Shown here piece after piece: positions 1 through 8,108 of a stretch of 35,546 bases of DNA. How positions within the stretch are numbered: position 1 is the stretch's first letter; the number at the start of each line of letters is the position of its first letter. Both the position numbers and the translations under genes were made by a program. The stretch covers positions 1 to 35,546 of the forward strand of contig NZ_JASISZ010000077.1 of assembly GCF_030063355.1 (NCBI RefSeq), read 5' to 3'. The notes below the pieces were generated by a model. It was given only the letters and a program-made list of their open reading frames with translations. It made no database searches and was not told the origin of the DNA. The stretch is from Streptomyces sp. PH10-H1 (GTDB lineage: Bacteria > Actinomycetota > Actinomycetes > Streptomycetales > Streptomycetaceae).

Positions 1-657
1 GGGTACGGATTGCGACCACTCATCCCGCCACCCAAGCGAACCCCGAACGCCTGACCGGCAGAGACGCCCCAACGCCACCCCATCGAGCGACACCAAACCC
101 GGCATTACAGTGCGAACCGCACTCTGAGAACGGGCCAGCGACTCCAACGCCCCCTTGGAGACGCCGTAGGCGCCGCTCTGGACGAACGCCCGGTGCGCCT
201 GCTGGGAGGTGATGTGGATGATCCGCCCGAAGCCCCGTTGCGCCATGCCGGGCCCGAACCGCTGCCCCAGCAGGTGGGGCGCCTCCAGGTTCACCGCCAT
301 CGTGGTGTCCCACACATCGTCGCCCAGATCGCCCATCGGCGGCCGCAGATTGACCCCGGCGCAGTTGACGAGGATGTCGGGCTCCCCGAACGCCGCGGCC
401 ATCTCCTCGGCCGCGGCGCGCAGGCCTCCGCGGGTGCTCAGATCGGCGCTCACCCAGGCCGCCGGGCAGCCGTGGGCCGCCAGCTCGCCGACGGTGGCGG
501 CGAGTTCCGCCTTCCCGCGGGCGACGACCACGACGCTGGCCCCTGCGCGCGCGAGGGCGCCGGCGATGGCCCGGCCGATGCCGGAGCTGCCGCCGGTCAC
601 CACGGCGACCCTGCCGTCCAGCGAGAAGAGTTCGGAGAGATAGACCTGCGACGTCAT
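1..657 (-). CDS. SDR family oxidoreductase, C-terminus replaced, runs off left edge
   Basis: This is a short-chain dehydrogenase/reductase, an NAD(P)-dependent oxidoreductase of unknown substrate. Reading from the ATG at 657, the Rossmann motif TGGSSGIG is at residues 21-28, NCAG at 98-101, the probable catalytic Ser at 151, and the active-site pair Tyr164-x3-Lys168 in YGVSK. Family similarity continues to about residue 177 (LESLARS). After that the frame stays open to the edge, but the tail (QSAVRTVMPGLV onward) no longer resembles an SDR, where a helix and a PG-containing substrate loop should follow. The break is near base 126, next to a small palindrome AGTGCG-AAC-CGCACT at 110-124. A rearrangement or insertion probably removed the C-terminal third, so the enzyme is likely non-functional. 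The N-terminal two-thirds are secure; the identity of the tail is unknown. Confidence 0.75.
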   Translation of the reverse strand, partial: MTSQVYLSELFSLDGRVAVVTGGSSGIGRAIAGALARAGASVVVVARGKAELAATVGELAAHGCPAAWVSADLSTRGGLRAAAEEMAAAFGEPDILVNCAGVNLRPPMGDLGDDVWDTTMAVNLEAPHLLGQRFGPGMAQRGFGRIIHITSQQAHRAFVQSGAYGVSKGALESLARSQSAVRTVMPGLVSLDGVALGRLCRSGVRGSLGWRDEWSQSVP

Positions 658-758
658 GCCCACACACTAAACGGCGTGCCCGCAGCACCAGCTCCCAGGC
701 CGGCGCCGTCCGGGATGCGACGAGCGGAGGGCGGAGGTCCCGGCCTCTCCGAGGCGCT

Positions 759-1130
759 TCACACCGAAACGCCTCGACCGGGCTCCTCAGCCGGCGGGCG
801 TCCAGCGACCCGGGCGGGAGCCGGTCCGGCGCGCAGCCGTTTCCTTTCCGTCGCGAGGAGGACGCCCATGGCGACGACCAACACAGCACCCACGGCGTCG
901 AAGACCATCACCACCGGATACTGAGCGCCCAGGCGACGCGGCAGCGTGTTGGCGACCATGCTCAAGCCCATGAACAGCGGCAAGGTCCTCGCCACGTAGA
1001 GCCGGAAGCGCACCCTGGCGTCCGGTTCCGTGTTCCCCCGCGCGGACATCACAAGGCCGAAGCCTGTGGCGGCCAGGACGGTACCCAGGCCGATGACGCA
1101 CCAGTCGGCGGTCTCCATAGCGGTGATCAT
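759..1130 (-). CDS. Small multi-pass membrane protein, unknown function
   Basis: The frame encodes 123 residues with about three hydrophobic segments (residues ~8-28, 47-64 and 70-93), ending in a basic, Pro/Arg-rich cytoplasmic-type tail. I do not recognise a named domain; it resembles small hypothetical integral membrane proteins of streptomycetes. The purine-rich GGGAGAGG lies directly before the first ATG at 1130, and a second in-frame ATG is four codons further in (1118), so either could be the start. The inverted copy of the SARP promoter segment at 1237-1326 points toward this gene from about 110 bases upstream and may act as its promoter. Confidence 0.55.
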   Translation of the reverse strand: MITAMETADWCVIGLGTVLAATGFGLVMSARGNTEPDARVRFRLYVARTLPLFMGLSMVANTLPRRLGAQYPVVMVFDAVGAVLVVAMGVLLATERKRLRAGPAPARVAGRPPAEEPGRGVSV

Positions 1131-1236
1131 CCTCTCCCTCGGCCGACGACGATAGTACCTCGCGGCAGAAACGCGAACGGCCTCCGTGGACGGTCGCTCT
1201 CACTGTCGGCTCAGCTCGGCGGCACGCTGATAGCCG

Positions 1237-1326
1237 ACCGAATCCACCGCCTTGTTGACCGCACTCCCCGCGAAGCCGGACACCGCCCTCCCGTCCCACC
1301 GGGTCGGGCAGACCGATTCAAGGATT
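1237..1326 (-). repeat. Decayed inverted copy of the SARP promoter/start segment
   Basis: Read on the minus strand, this 90-base segment matches 16114-16203 (plus strand) at roughly 90% identity with two single-base indels. The first 20 bases are identical (AATCCTTGAATCGGTCTGCC). It contains the same -35 TTGAAT (1316-1321) and a 17-base spacer. The -10 is TGGGAC (1293-1298) where the other copy has TAGGAC, and the position of the start codon ATG reads AAG (1251-1253). Similarity stops abruptly after TTCGGT. It therefore looks like a degenerate duplicate of the regulator's 5' end. Confidence 0.85.
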
Positions 1327-1401
1327 ATCCCAGGTTTGTCCTTGGCCGGTCCGACACAGTGGGGCCGAGCAGGATTCGGCACCCATCACGAGGGACCACA
1401 A

Positions 1402-2298
1402 GTGCGGCCCGAGGCATCGGCCAACGATGTCTCCGACAGGACCCGCAGTGATGTGATGACACCGAAGACGGGGGTCTCGTCGGTGAGGCAGTTGAAGAAG
1501 CAGGAAAGTCGCGCGCCCGAGTCCGGTGGCGGGTCGGTGTGTCCGCCGTGGGGCGGGGGGCGGAGTGTGCTGGAGGGCGCGTTCGGACTGTTGAGGGCAG
1601 TGGAGCGGGCCGGGGAGGCGGGGCTGTCGAGGCTGGCGTCGGAGTGCGGGCTGCCCAAGACGACGGCATATCGGCTGCTGGAGCAGCTGGTCGGGCTGGG
1701 TGCGGTGGAGCGGTGTGGCGGCAGTTACCGCGTGGGTCCTGGGATGTTCCTGCTCGGGCAGGGATGGCAGCCGCATCCGGGACTGCGGTCCGTGGCACGG
1801 GAGCCGGTACGTCGTCTGGTGGGTGCCACGGGTGTGACAGTGGGGATCAGCGTGCTGTGGGAGGGGCAGACCCTGGTTCTGAACTGGGCGCCCGGTGAGG
1901 CGAATGATGTGCTCGGCTCGCTGCAGAACGGTGTGACCTGGCCGTGGTTCACCGCGGCGGGCAAGGTCCTGGTGGCCGCCGCGCATCCCGCCCTGCCGCT
2001 GGGGCCGATGCCCGGTTCCTGGCGGCAGGAGTCTGCGGAGATCCGGGAACGGGGGGTCGCGTTCGACCGGGAGGAGGTGGTGGAGGGGGTGTGCTGCGTT
2101 GCCGCGCCGCTGTACGGCGCGAGCGGTACCCCGGTGGCATCTCTGTGCGTGCTTGCGGATCCCTCACACAATCTGGAACGGCTCGCTGACGTCGCGCAAC
2201 GGACCAGCCGGGCGATCAGCGCGGGGCTGTGCGGACGCCTCGGCCACAGGAGACCGGTGGGCTCAGGGCGCGGGCCCGGGCCGGCGAAACCACGTTGA
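1402..2298 (+). CDS. IclR-family transcriptional regulator
   Basis: The gene encodes a DNA-binding regulator with an N-terminal winged helix-turn-helix (SVLEGAFGLLRAVERAGEAGLSR.., then LPKTTAYRLLEQLVGLGAVER), followed by a shortened IclR-type effector-binding domain (VGATGVTVGISVLWEGQTLVLNW, then TAAGKVLVAA and REEVVEGVCCVAAPL). I chose the GTG at 1402 because GAGGGA at 1389-1394 gives a good ribosome-binding site with a 7-base spacer, yielding 298 residues. An ATG at 1456 is an alternative with a weak site. The extreme N-terminus before the HTH and the Gly/Pro-rich C-terminus are not conserved in the family. The effector and target genes are unknown. Confidence 0.8.
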   Translation: MRPEASANDVSDRTRSDVMTPKTGVSSVRQLKKQESRAPESGGGSVCPPWGGGRSVLEGAFGLLRAVERAGEAGLSRLASECGLPKTTAYRLLEQLVGLGAVERCGGSYRVGPGMFLLGQGWQPHPGLRSVAREPVRRLVGATGVTVGISVLWEGQTLVLNWAPGEANDVLGSLQNGVTWPWFTAAGKVLVAAAHPALPLGPMPGSWRQESAEIRERGVAFDREEVVEGVCCVAAPLYGASGTPVASLCVLADPSHNLERLADVAQRTSRAISAGLCGRLGHRRPVGSGRGPGPAKPR

Positions 2299-2390
2299 CC
2301 AGCGGGTGAGGTCGGCTCCTGTCGCGTGCGTGCGTGGGAAGGTAGGGACGTCACGTTCCTGTGAGGATCAGCGTTCACGACAGGGAGCCG

Positions 2391-2999
2391 ATGAGCACGA
2401 AGTCCGAACGTCCGCGCCATCTGCTCAGATACCCCGGGATCACGTCCATCTGCATGATCGTGGTGGGACTGCTCGGGTTCCTCACGATGGTGCTGTACAC
2501 CGTACCCAGCCACGCCAAGGTGACATCCGCCCTGACAAGCCACGGGGCCCACACGCAAGGCACCGTCACACGATGCGAGCAGGCCACCACCGATGAACAC
2601 GGTGACCGCGGATTGACCAACTGCCGGGTGCGCTCCACCCCTTCGGGCGGCCATTCCGTCGAATCGCCGCTGGCTTTCGGATCGCATCTTCAGGGCGGCG
2701 AGGCGGTGGAGGTCGCGTACGACCCGGGGAACGTCGGAATCGTCGCTCTCCCTTCGGATCTGGGCTACTGGCCCACTTTGTACCGGAACTTCGGCGACAT
2801 GCTGTTGCTGTTCATTGCGGCAGCGATGGTCCCCATGGGAATCGCGGGCCTCTTCCTCCGGAGGCTGCTCGCGTCCTTCATGAAGCGGTACACGGACGAA
2901 TTCGGTGAAGTGGACCCGGCCGTCACGCAGTTCCTTACTCCGGACGTCGCTCAGGCCATGGCCCAGGCCTGGACCCAGCAGAAGCCTCCGGCGAAGTGA
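2391..2999 (+). CDS. DUF3592-like membrane protein
   Basis: The product has 202 residues. A hydrophobic segment at about 18-38 is followed by an extracytoplasmic domain of DUF3592 type (VTSALTSHGAHTQGTVTRCEQ, later GGEAVEVAYDPGNVGIV), and a second membrane segment at about 133-157. The ATG at 2391 was chosen because GGGAG sits 3 bases upstream in ACAGGGAGCCG. It lies 92 bases after the IclR gene and converges on the protease-STAND gene with only 14 bases between the stop codons. No specific function is known for DUF3592 proteins. Confidence 0.7.
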   Translation: MSTKSERPRHLLRYPGITSICMIVVGLLGFLTMVLYTVPSHAKVTSALTSHGAHTQGTVTRCEQATTDEHGDRGLTNCRVRSTPSGGHSVESPLAFGSHLQGGEAVEVAYDPGNVGIVALPSDLGYWPTLYRNFGDMLLLFIAAAMVPMGIAGLFLRRLLASFMKRYTDEFGEVDPAVTQFLTPDVAQAMAQAWTQQKPPAK

Positions 3000-3013
3000 G
3001 TCGGACCGGACTG

Positions 3014-6000
3014 TCACCCAGAACCCAGTGCCGTGCGGGGCGGCGGTTCCTTTCCGAGTTCCTCGTACAGCCATGGGGGCAGCGGATCGGGCGGGAATCG
3101 AATGGATCCCGTGAGGAGGGCGTACGTCTGCTTGCGCGCCTCGGCGTTGGTCAGGGTGCCCGCCCGGTGCCGCTGGAGCGCATCACGGACCCGTTCCAGC
3201 TCGGGATCGGTCTCTTCCTCAGCTCCGGTGCCGGTGCCGGAATCGGTGCCGGACGGGACGGGAGGGGGAGGCTGGTCATCGTCCGGGTGGGCGGGGGCGG
3301 AGTCGAGGAACAGCTGGATCGCGGCTCGGCGCAGCAGTACCTCGGCTCGCAGCAAGGGAGAGACGGAGGAGGGATCGGGATCGGGATCGCGCACCGCGCG
3401 GGCAGCGCGGGTGAGGACGAGCTGGGCCTGTTCATAGGAGGCGGCCGCGATGTGGATGACGCTCAGGCCGATCAGCGACTTCAGCAAGTAGGGAAGGCTC
3501 CCTCTGCGTTCCCAGTGGTCGGCGGCGAGGCTTCGCAGCTCAACGACGGTGGCGGTGTCACCGATGTCCTCGGCGGCGCAGGCCCCGTTCTCGCAGGCGA
3601 CGGCCGCGTTCCACCAGTGCTCGTCTGCCGCGTAGAGGGTCGCAGCCTGACGGCTCAACGCGATGGCGTCGAGCCGCTTCCCCGCCATCCGCTCCGCCAG
3701 CCCCCGTTCCAGCGCCGCCGACGCCTGCGCGTCCGTGTTCCCCCAGCGCTCAGCCAGTTCGGTCGCCATCCGGCCCCATCTCACGGCCTTGGCGGCATCG
3801 TTCGCGGTACGTGCCAGCAGGCAGTTGTTGTTCGCGATGGGAACGGCGGCCGCTTCCTGGCCGATCGCGGTCAACGTCGAGGCGGCCCGCTCGCCGGCTT
3901 CCAAAGCCGCAATGAATTCCCCCTGTTCCCACTGGAGCACGCTGAGTTTGAAGTCGGCCTCGGCGACCCGGGCGATCAGTCCGTGATCGCGCGCGATCCG
4001 GGCCGCCCGGCGGGCAGACTCCACCGCCAGGGGTCCGGCTTTGCCGCGCAGCGCATCCGCGTTCACGAGGCATGCCTTCACCGCCTCCTCCGGCTGCCCG
4101 TGCCGCAGGTGCAACTCGATACGCGTCTCATTGATCGCCACGATGCCGTCCAGCTCGCCGCGGGAGGTGTAGAGGACGTGCAGGGCGACCACCAGGTCCG
4201 TGGCGAGGTCGAGCCACTGCTCCTCCTCGGCCAGGCGCTCGGCGGCGTGAAAGCGGGTGGGGTCGAGCTCTCCCGACAGCTGGGCCTCCCCCGCCTGGTC
4301 GGTGATCTCGATCAGACGGTCCCGGAGATATGTCACGGAGCGGAACCGGAAGTCCCGCACCGTGGACTCCGGCTCCTCTTCCGCCAGCCGCTCCCCGGCG
4401 AAGAGCCGGACCAGGTCGAACAGCGTGAAGGTCGCGAGGAGAATCCCCGTGAAGGACCGGACGATCTCCGACTGGGCGAGACTGCGGTCCACCAGCCGGT
4501 TGAGCAGCAGTTCCTGGCGCAGCGGGGACGTGCTCAGGCAGTGCCCGAGTTCTCCGCCCGTCACCGCCGATCCGGGGGCGGCAGTGACCAGCCGGAAGGC
4601 CCGGCGGGCGGCCTCGTCCAAGTTGTCGTAGCTCAGTTTGATGGCGGCCCGCACCGCCCGGTCGCCCGCGTCGAGGTAGTCGAGCCGGGTGGTCTCCTCT
4701 TCCATGACCTGCACGAGGTAGTCCAGGGTGAGGTCGGGGCGGCTGGTCATTCTCGCGCCGAGCATTCGCAGCGCGAGCGGCACGTCGCCGCACAGGTACG
4801 CGAGCCGGTGTAGCAGGCCGGTCTCATGCGCACGCCCCTCGTCGCACAGGGCCAGCACGCGGACGGATGCGTCCCGGACGAGTGGTTCGACGCGGAAGAC
4901 GAGCCCCGGGTGTGCGTAGCTCTGCACGCGGTCGCGGGACGTCACGATGATTCCGCACGTGGTGGGGGCTTTCACCAGCAGTGCGACATGGGCGGCGTCC
5001 AGCGCGTTGTCCAGCACCAGCAGGACCTGCCGGTCGTGCAGTTGCGCGGTGAACGCGGCGATCAAGCTGATGTCGTCCATGGTCTCGGAGCCGAGGTCGA
5101 GGCTCAGCGCCTCGGAGACGATCCTGACCACGGTGCGGACGTCCCGGCGGGCGCCGGGGACCAGGCCGTGGAGATCCACATGGAACACTCCGCCGGGGAA
5201 CGCCGGGATCAGCAGGCGTGCCGCCTCGATGGCCACGGTGGACGTTCCGACGCCCGGCTGTCCCGAGAGGAAGGCGGTGGCCGCCTGATGCCTGGACATC
5301 CTCCGGTCGATCGCGCCGACAACGGTGGCGACGAGGTCCGTGTGGCCCGCCAGACAGGGCTCGGGGTCGGGGAGCCGGCACATCTGTACGGCGACGGCGG
5401 TCAGGCCGAGCTGGCGGTAGCCCATCGCGCCGCCGCCCGGCGGCGCGGCCGCCGAGGATGTGGAGGCGGCGGAGGCCGAAAAGGTCGCCGAGGCGGATGA
5501 CGTCGACGAGGCGCCCGAGCCGGAGTGGCCGACCGGATGGGCCAGAACCGCCTCGACCGACGTCGACCGCAGCGGCGGCAGATGTGCGGCCACGGCATTG
5601 AGGAAGCCGGAGAGCGGGATCGTCCGCCCGTCCGTCAGCCCCTCGTGCAGCAGACGACGGCAGGCCTCGGACATGTCGGCGAACAGCTCTCCGGACACCT
5701 CATCGACGAGCACCCGGACCAGGGACGTCAGTAATCGCGAGGAGGCGGCGCTCCCATCGGGCCGGTCCGTGCCGCCGCTGAGCGGCTGCGCCCAGCGCCG
5801 TACGGCCTCGTCGTGCTGCGCCATGCGCGGCAGCAGTACTCGGGGATCCAGGCCCCGGGCGCGGATCCTGGCGCGGAAGTCGCGCACGGCCTCCTCACTG
5901 TGGATGCCGTCGTGCGCGGCTTGGGCGAGCAGCGACTCCACCACCTCGTCGAGTGCGCCGAGCCCGCGGCAGGAGTCGTCCAGGGCGGTGAGTACCTTGG

Positions 6001-6823
6001 CCGCCTCCAACGCCGCCTCGCGGGGGCCGCCCAGCGCGAGCGGCTCCTCCGGCAACCTGCTGGCGTCCGCTGCGGGCAGAGGGATGACCAAGGGGACGGA
6101 CGCGCCGGGCGGCCGGGCGGAGTGGAGCGGTCGGGCGGAGTCGACCGCTCGGACGGAGAGGACGGAAGTCACCTCGTCGGCGAGGACCAGCCGAGGACCG
6201 ACTGCAACTCCGGGAATCGTGGCCAGTAGTTGCGCCAAGTCCTCGATGCGGGCCACCCAGACCGAATCGCGCAGCCAGCCGTCCGCGCTGTTGTAGCGGG
6301 CCGAGACGACTCCGACGACCAGGTTGTCCGACAGCCGCAGCACGGGCGCGCCGCTCATGCCGGGCACCACCGAGGACGACGCGAGCCGCCCCAGCGCCAC
6401 GTGAGTGTCGCGTACCGTCCCGCCCTGCCAGGTGCCGGTGGCGTCGAGGTGCCGGTAGTCGTGCCCGGGGTCGTCCACCGCGGACACGCCGGTGACCACC
6501 ACATCGGTCAGTAAGGTGACCGTGTCCGTGTGCGCAAGCCCCGCGACCGTTCCCCGCAGAGGCGCCGCCCTGCGCAGTGCGGCAAGGTCGCGCGCCGCGT
6601 CGACCGCCACCACCTCCGCCTGGGCGGGTGCCGCGGAACCGTTCAGTGCGTCCGACGCCACCCGCGCCCCGATCCGATCGCACCCCAGGTCGGCCAGGAC
6701 ATGGCAGGCCGTCACGACGATGCGGGGCGCCACCTGGAAGCACGTGCCCACCGCCGCACCGTCCAGATCGAGAATCCGCCCCAGAAACCCCGGAATCCGC
6801 AGGTCACGGGTCACGTCCCCCAC
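3014..6823 (-). CDS. Trypsin-like protease-STAND NTPase-TPR conflict protein
   Basis: The protein has 1269 residues. Residues 1-~215 form a trypsin-like domain with the triad His41 (TACHVLAD), Asp79 (AARDLAAL) and Ser157 (PGMSGAPV). Two helical modules at ~260-430 resemble effector-associated adaptor domains. A Ser/Ala-rich linker (432-460) leads to an NB-ARC/STAND core with the P-loop GQPGVGTST (521-529), Walker B LLVLDNA (Asp605) and sensor-like VTSRDR (628-632). An AfsR-like winged-helix region (LSYDNLDEAARRAF) and TPR-like helical repeats from ~880 to the end follow. The P-loop has Thr at 527 where Lys is expected, so ATP binding may be weak or altered. Codons 104 (6512-6514) and 364 (5732-5734) are TTA, implying bldA-dependent translation. 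The start is a GTG preceded by GGGAG. In this family STAND proteins are thought to sense a trigger, oligomerise and activate the protease. The trigger and substrate here are unknown. The gene lies 31 bases downstream of the Trypco1 gene, so the two are probably an operon. Confidence 0.85.
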   Translation of the reverse strand: MGDVTRDLRIPGFLGRILDLDGAAVGTCFQVAPRIVVTACHVLADLGCDRIGARVASDALNGSAAPAQAEVVAVDAARDLAALRRAAPLRGTVAGLAHTDTVTLLTDVVVTGVSAVDDPGHDYRHLDATGTWQGGTVRDTHVALGRLASSSVVPGMSGAPVLRLSDNLVVGVVSARYNSADGWLRDSVWVARIEDLAQLLATIPGVAVGPRLVLADEVTSVLSVRAVDSARPLHSARPPGASVPLVIPLPAADASRLPEEPLALGGPREAALEAAKVLTALDDSCRGLGALDEVVESLLAQAAHDGIHSEEAVRDFRARIRARGLDPRVLLPRMAQHDEAVRRWAQPLSGGTDRPDGSAASSRLLTSLVRVLVDEVSGELFADMSEACRRLLHEGLTDGRTIPLSGFLNAVAAHLPPLRSTSVEAVLAHPVGHSGSGASSTSSASATFSASAASTSSAAAPPGGGAMGYRQLGLTAVAVQMCRLPDPEPCLAGHTDLVATVVGAIDRRMSRHQAATAFLSGQPGVGTSTVAIEAARLLIPAFPGGVFHVDLHGLVPGARRDVRTVVRIVSEALSLDLGSETMDDISLIAAFTAQLHDRQVLLVLDNALDAAHVALLVKAPTTCGIIVTSRDRVQSYAHPGLVFRVEPLVRDASVRVLALCDEGRAHETGLLHRLAYLCGDVPLALRMLGARMTSRPDLTLDYLVQVMEEETTRLDYLDAGDRAVRAAIKLSYDNLDEAARRAFRLVTAAPGSAVTGGELGHCLSTSPLRQELLLNRLVDRSLAQSEIVRSFTGILLATFTLFDLVRLFAGERLAEEEPESTVRDFRFRSVTYLRDRLIEITDQAGEAQLSGELDPTRFHAAERLAEEEQWLDLATDLVVALHVLYTSRGELDGIVAINETRIELHLRHGQPEEAVKACLVNADALRGKAGPLAVESARRAARIARDHGLIARVAEADFKLSVLQWEQGEFIAALEAGERAASTLTAIGQEAAAVPIANNNCLLARTANDAAKAVRWGRMATELAERWGNTDAQASAALERGLAERMAGKRLDAIALSRQAATLYAADEHWWNAAVACENGACAAEDIGDTATVVELRSLAADHWERRGSLPYLLKSLIGLSVIHIAAASYEQAQLVLTRAARAVRDPDPDPSSVSPLLRAEVLLRRAAIQLFLDSAPAHPDDDQPPPPVPSGTDSGTGTGAEEETDPELERVRDALQRHRAGTLTNAEARKQTYALLTGSIRFPPDPLPPWLYEELGKEPPPRTALGSG

Positions 6824-6854
6824 ATCACTCCCGATGCTGTCCCGTCCCGCACGC

Positions 6855-7226
6855 CTACGGCACCGACGCCGGTTGCGGCGCCGGCTGCGGATGTGGATGC
6901 GCCTGTGCTGCTTGGTACATCACTTTGATCACCAGGGACGCCTCGCCCGAGGTACCGGCCACGACGACATTGCCCTGCGCGGAGAACTTCAGTCCGAACT
7001 CCACTTCCACCTGCTCCGGACGGATCGCGCGGTCGCCCAGCCGCTGGATCGCCTCCGCGGTCGATGAGGCAATCTCCACGATCGCATCGCGTGCGTGATC
7101 GAACGCGTCCACCACCCGCCCGCCCGCGTCCTGGAGCCTCGAGGTGGATTCCGATCCGGCGGCGGCGACCGTCTCCACCAACAGATCGACGTCACCGACG
7201 CGCCCGGGAAGCATTCGACTCGCCAT
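6855..7226 (-). CDS. Trypco1 domain protein (CU044_2847 family)
   Basis: This is a 123-residue protein. An N-terminal strand segment (DVDLLVETVAAAG) is followed by an amphipathic helix (DAFDHARDAIVEIASSTAEA) and the signature VEVEFGLKFSAQGNVVVAGTSGEASLVIKVMYQ region of trypsin-co-occurring domain 1, then a short His/Pro-rich tail. Trypco1 proteins are typically encoded beside trypsin-like protease-NTPase conflict proteins, exactly as here, and are thought to bridge or be acted on by the protease. The ATG at 7226 (GGCAGG upstream) is preferred; an ATG at 7214 with GGCGAG is possible. The gene is first of the two-gene unit, with a tandem repeat about 34 bases upstream of the start. Confidence 0.8.
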   Translation of the reverse strand: MASRMLPGRVGDVDLLVETVAAAGSESTSRLQDAGGRVVDAFDHARDAIVEIASSTAEAIQRLGDRAIRPEQVEVEFGLKFSAQGNVVVAGTSGEASLVIKVMYQAAQAHPHPQPAPQPASVP

Positions 7227-7259
7227 ACGGCCAACCTGCCACATCTGCCCGCGTCTTGT

Positions 7260-7277
7260 GGATACAACGGATACAAC
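7260..7277. promoter_or_regulatory. Perfect 9-bp tandem repeat upstream of the Trypco1 gene
   Basis: GGATACAAC occurs twice head to tail with no spacer (on the coding strand GTTGTATCC twice), 34-51 bases upstream of the Trypco1 ATG. This is where a promoter or operator would sit. I see no convincing -35/-10 pair, so a regulator-binding direct repeat is the best guess. A GC-rich palindrome (CCAGGGGCCCTGG type) lies about 10 bases further upstream. Confidence 0.5.
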
Positions 7278-7510
7278 GCAACCCGACCAGGGCCCCTGGC
7301 CCCCGACCGGGGACCCGCGCGGGACCGCTGACGGATCAGGGCACAGGCAGTCCCGGAATGGAGAGGACAAGCATGGATCTTCTTCCCTTCGCTGCGGCCC
7401 ACGCGGTCACCGTGGCGAGCTGGCCGGCCTCTTCCTCGGAGGTCGCCATGTGGTGCGGGCAGCAGGAGTTCCCCCTCCCCGCGCAGACGGTCGCCGCATG
7501 GCAGCAGGAC

Positions 7511-8108
7511 GACGACCTGCGGGATGCGGGTCACCGAGCGGACGGCACCCAGGAGGCAGAGGAGGGCGAGAAGGGCGGCGGTCAGTCCGGGGGCGACGAA
7601 GTGCAGCATCTGTTGTGCCCCCTTGCGGTCCTGACCCACGCTGCCGATGCCCGCGGCGATCATGCCCGGAGTCCACAGCAGCATCCAGCAGGCGATCAGC
7701 AGACCGGCCGGCGCACGTCCGGTGCGGCCCGCGGAACTCGCCCGGGATACGTCACCGACCACCATCGGGCCCAGCACGAATCCCGCCAGCGGGATGAACC
7801 AGGCCCCGATCGCCCAGCCGGAGGACCACTGCGGGTCGGCCCCCGGGATCAGGTCGGTGTTGAGGCGCGCCCCGTGGAGCCAGACCACGAAGGTGATCCC
7901 GATGGCGAAGTTGCAGCACCACGGCGATCATGATGCTCAGATGGGTGGCCACCACCGTTCCCGCCATGTCGCGGGCATCGGTGTACGAGCCCATGTCCAG
8001 GTGGCTGAGGGGCACCTTGTATACGTAGAGGTGCCACCAGCGCACCGCCGCCGCTGTGATCAGCAGTAGCGCGGCTCCCGCTGGGGCAACTGCACCAGCC
8101 GGGGAGAG
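7511..8108 (-). pseudogene. DUF4328 membrane protein, frameshifted remnant
   Basis: The coding sequence of a DUF4328 protein is recognisable (AALLLITAAAVRWWHLYV, MAGTVVATHLSIMIAVVL, then NFAIGITFVVWLHGARLN and GWAIGAWFIPLAGFVLGPMVVGDV). The two halves are in different frames, with the shift at about 7911-7916. No proper start exists: the upstream part follows the HxlR stop codon TAG directly in the same frame. After SVTRIPQ the downstream frame reads on into the Trypco1 region without a family-like end. The 5' truncation, frameshift and missing stop together indicate a decayed gene; a sequencing error could account only for the frameshift. Confidence 0.7.

Noticed and set aside
20..889. 289-codon minus-strand frame overlapping the SDR
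   Set aside because: Arg-rich out-of-phase reading of the SDR coding sequence.
2996..4813. 605-codon plus-strand open frame opposite the protease-STAND gene
   Set aside because: It is antisense to a well-supported domain protein, rich in Arg/Gly, and has no recognisable domain; a shadow of high-GC codon bias.
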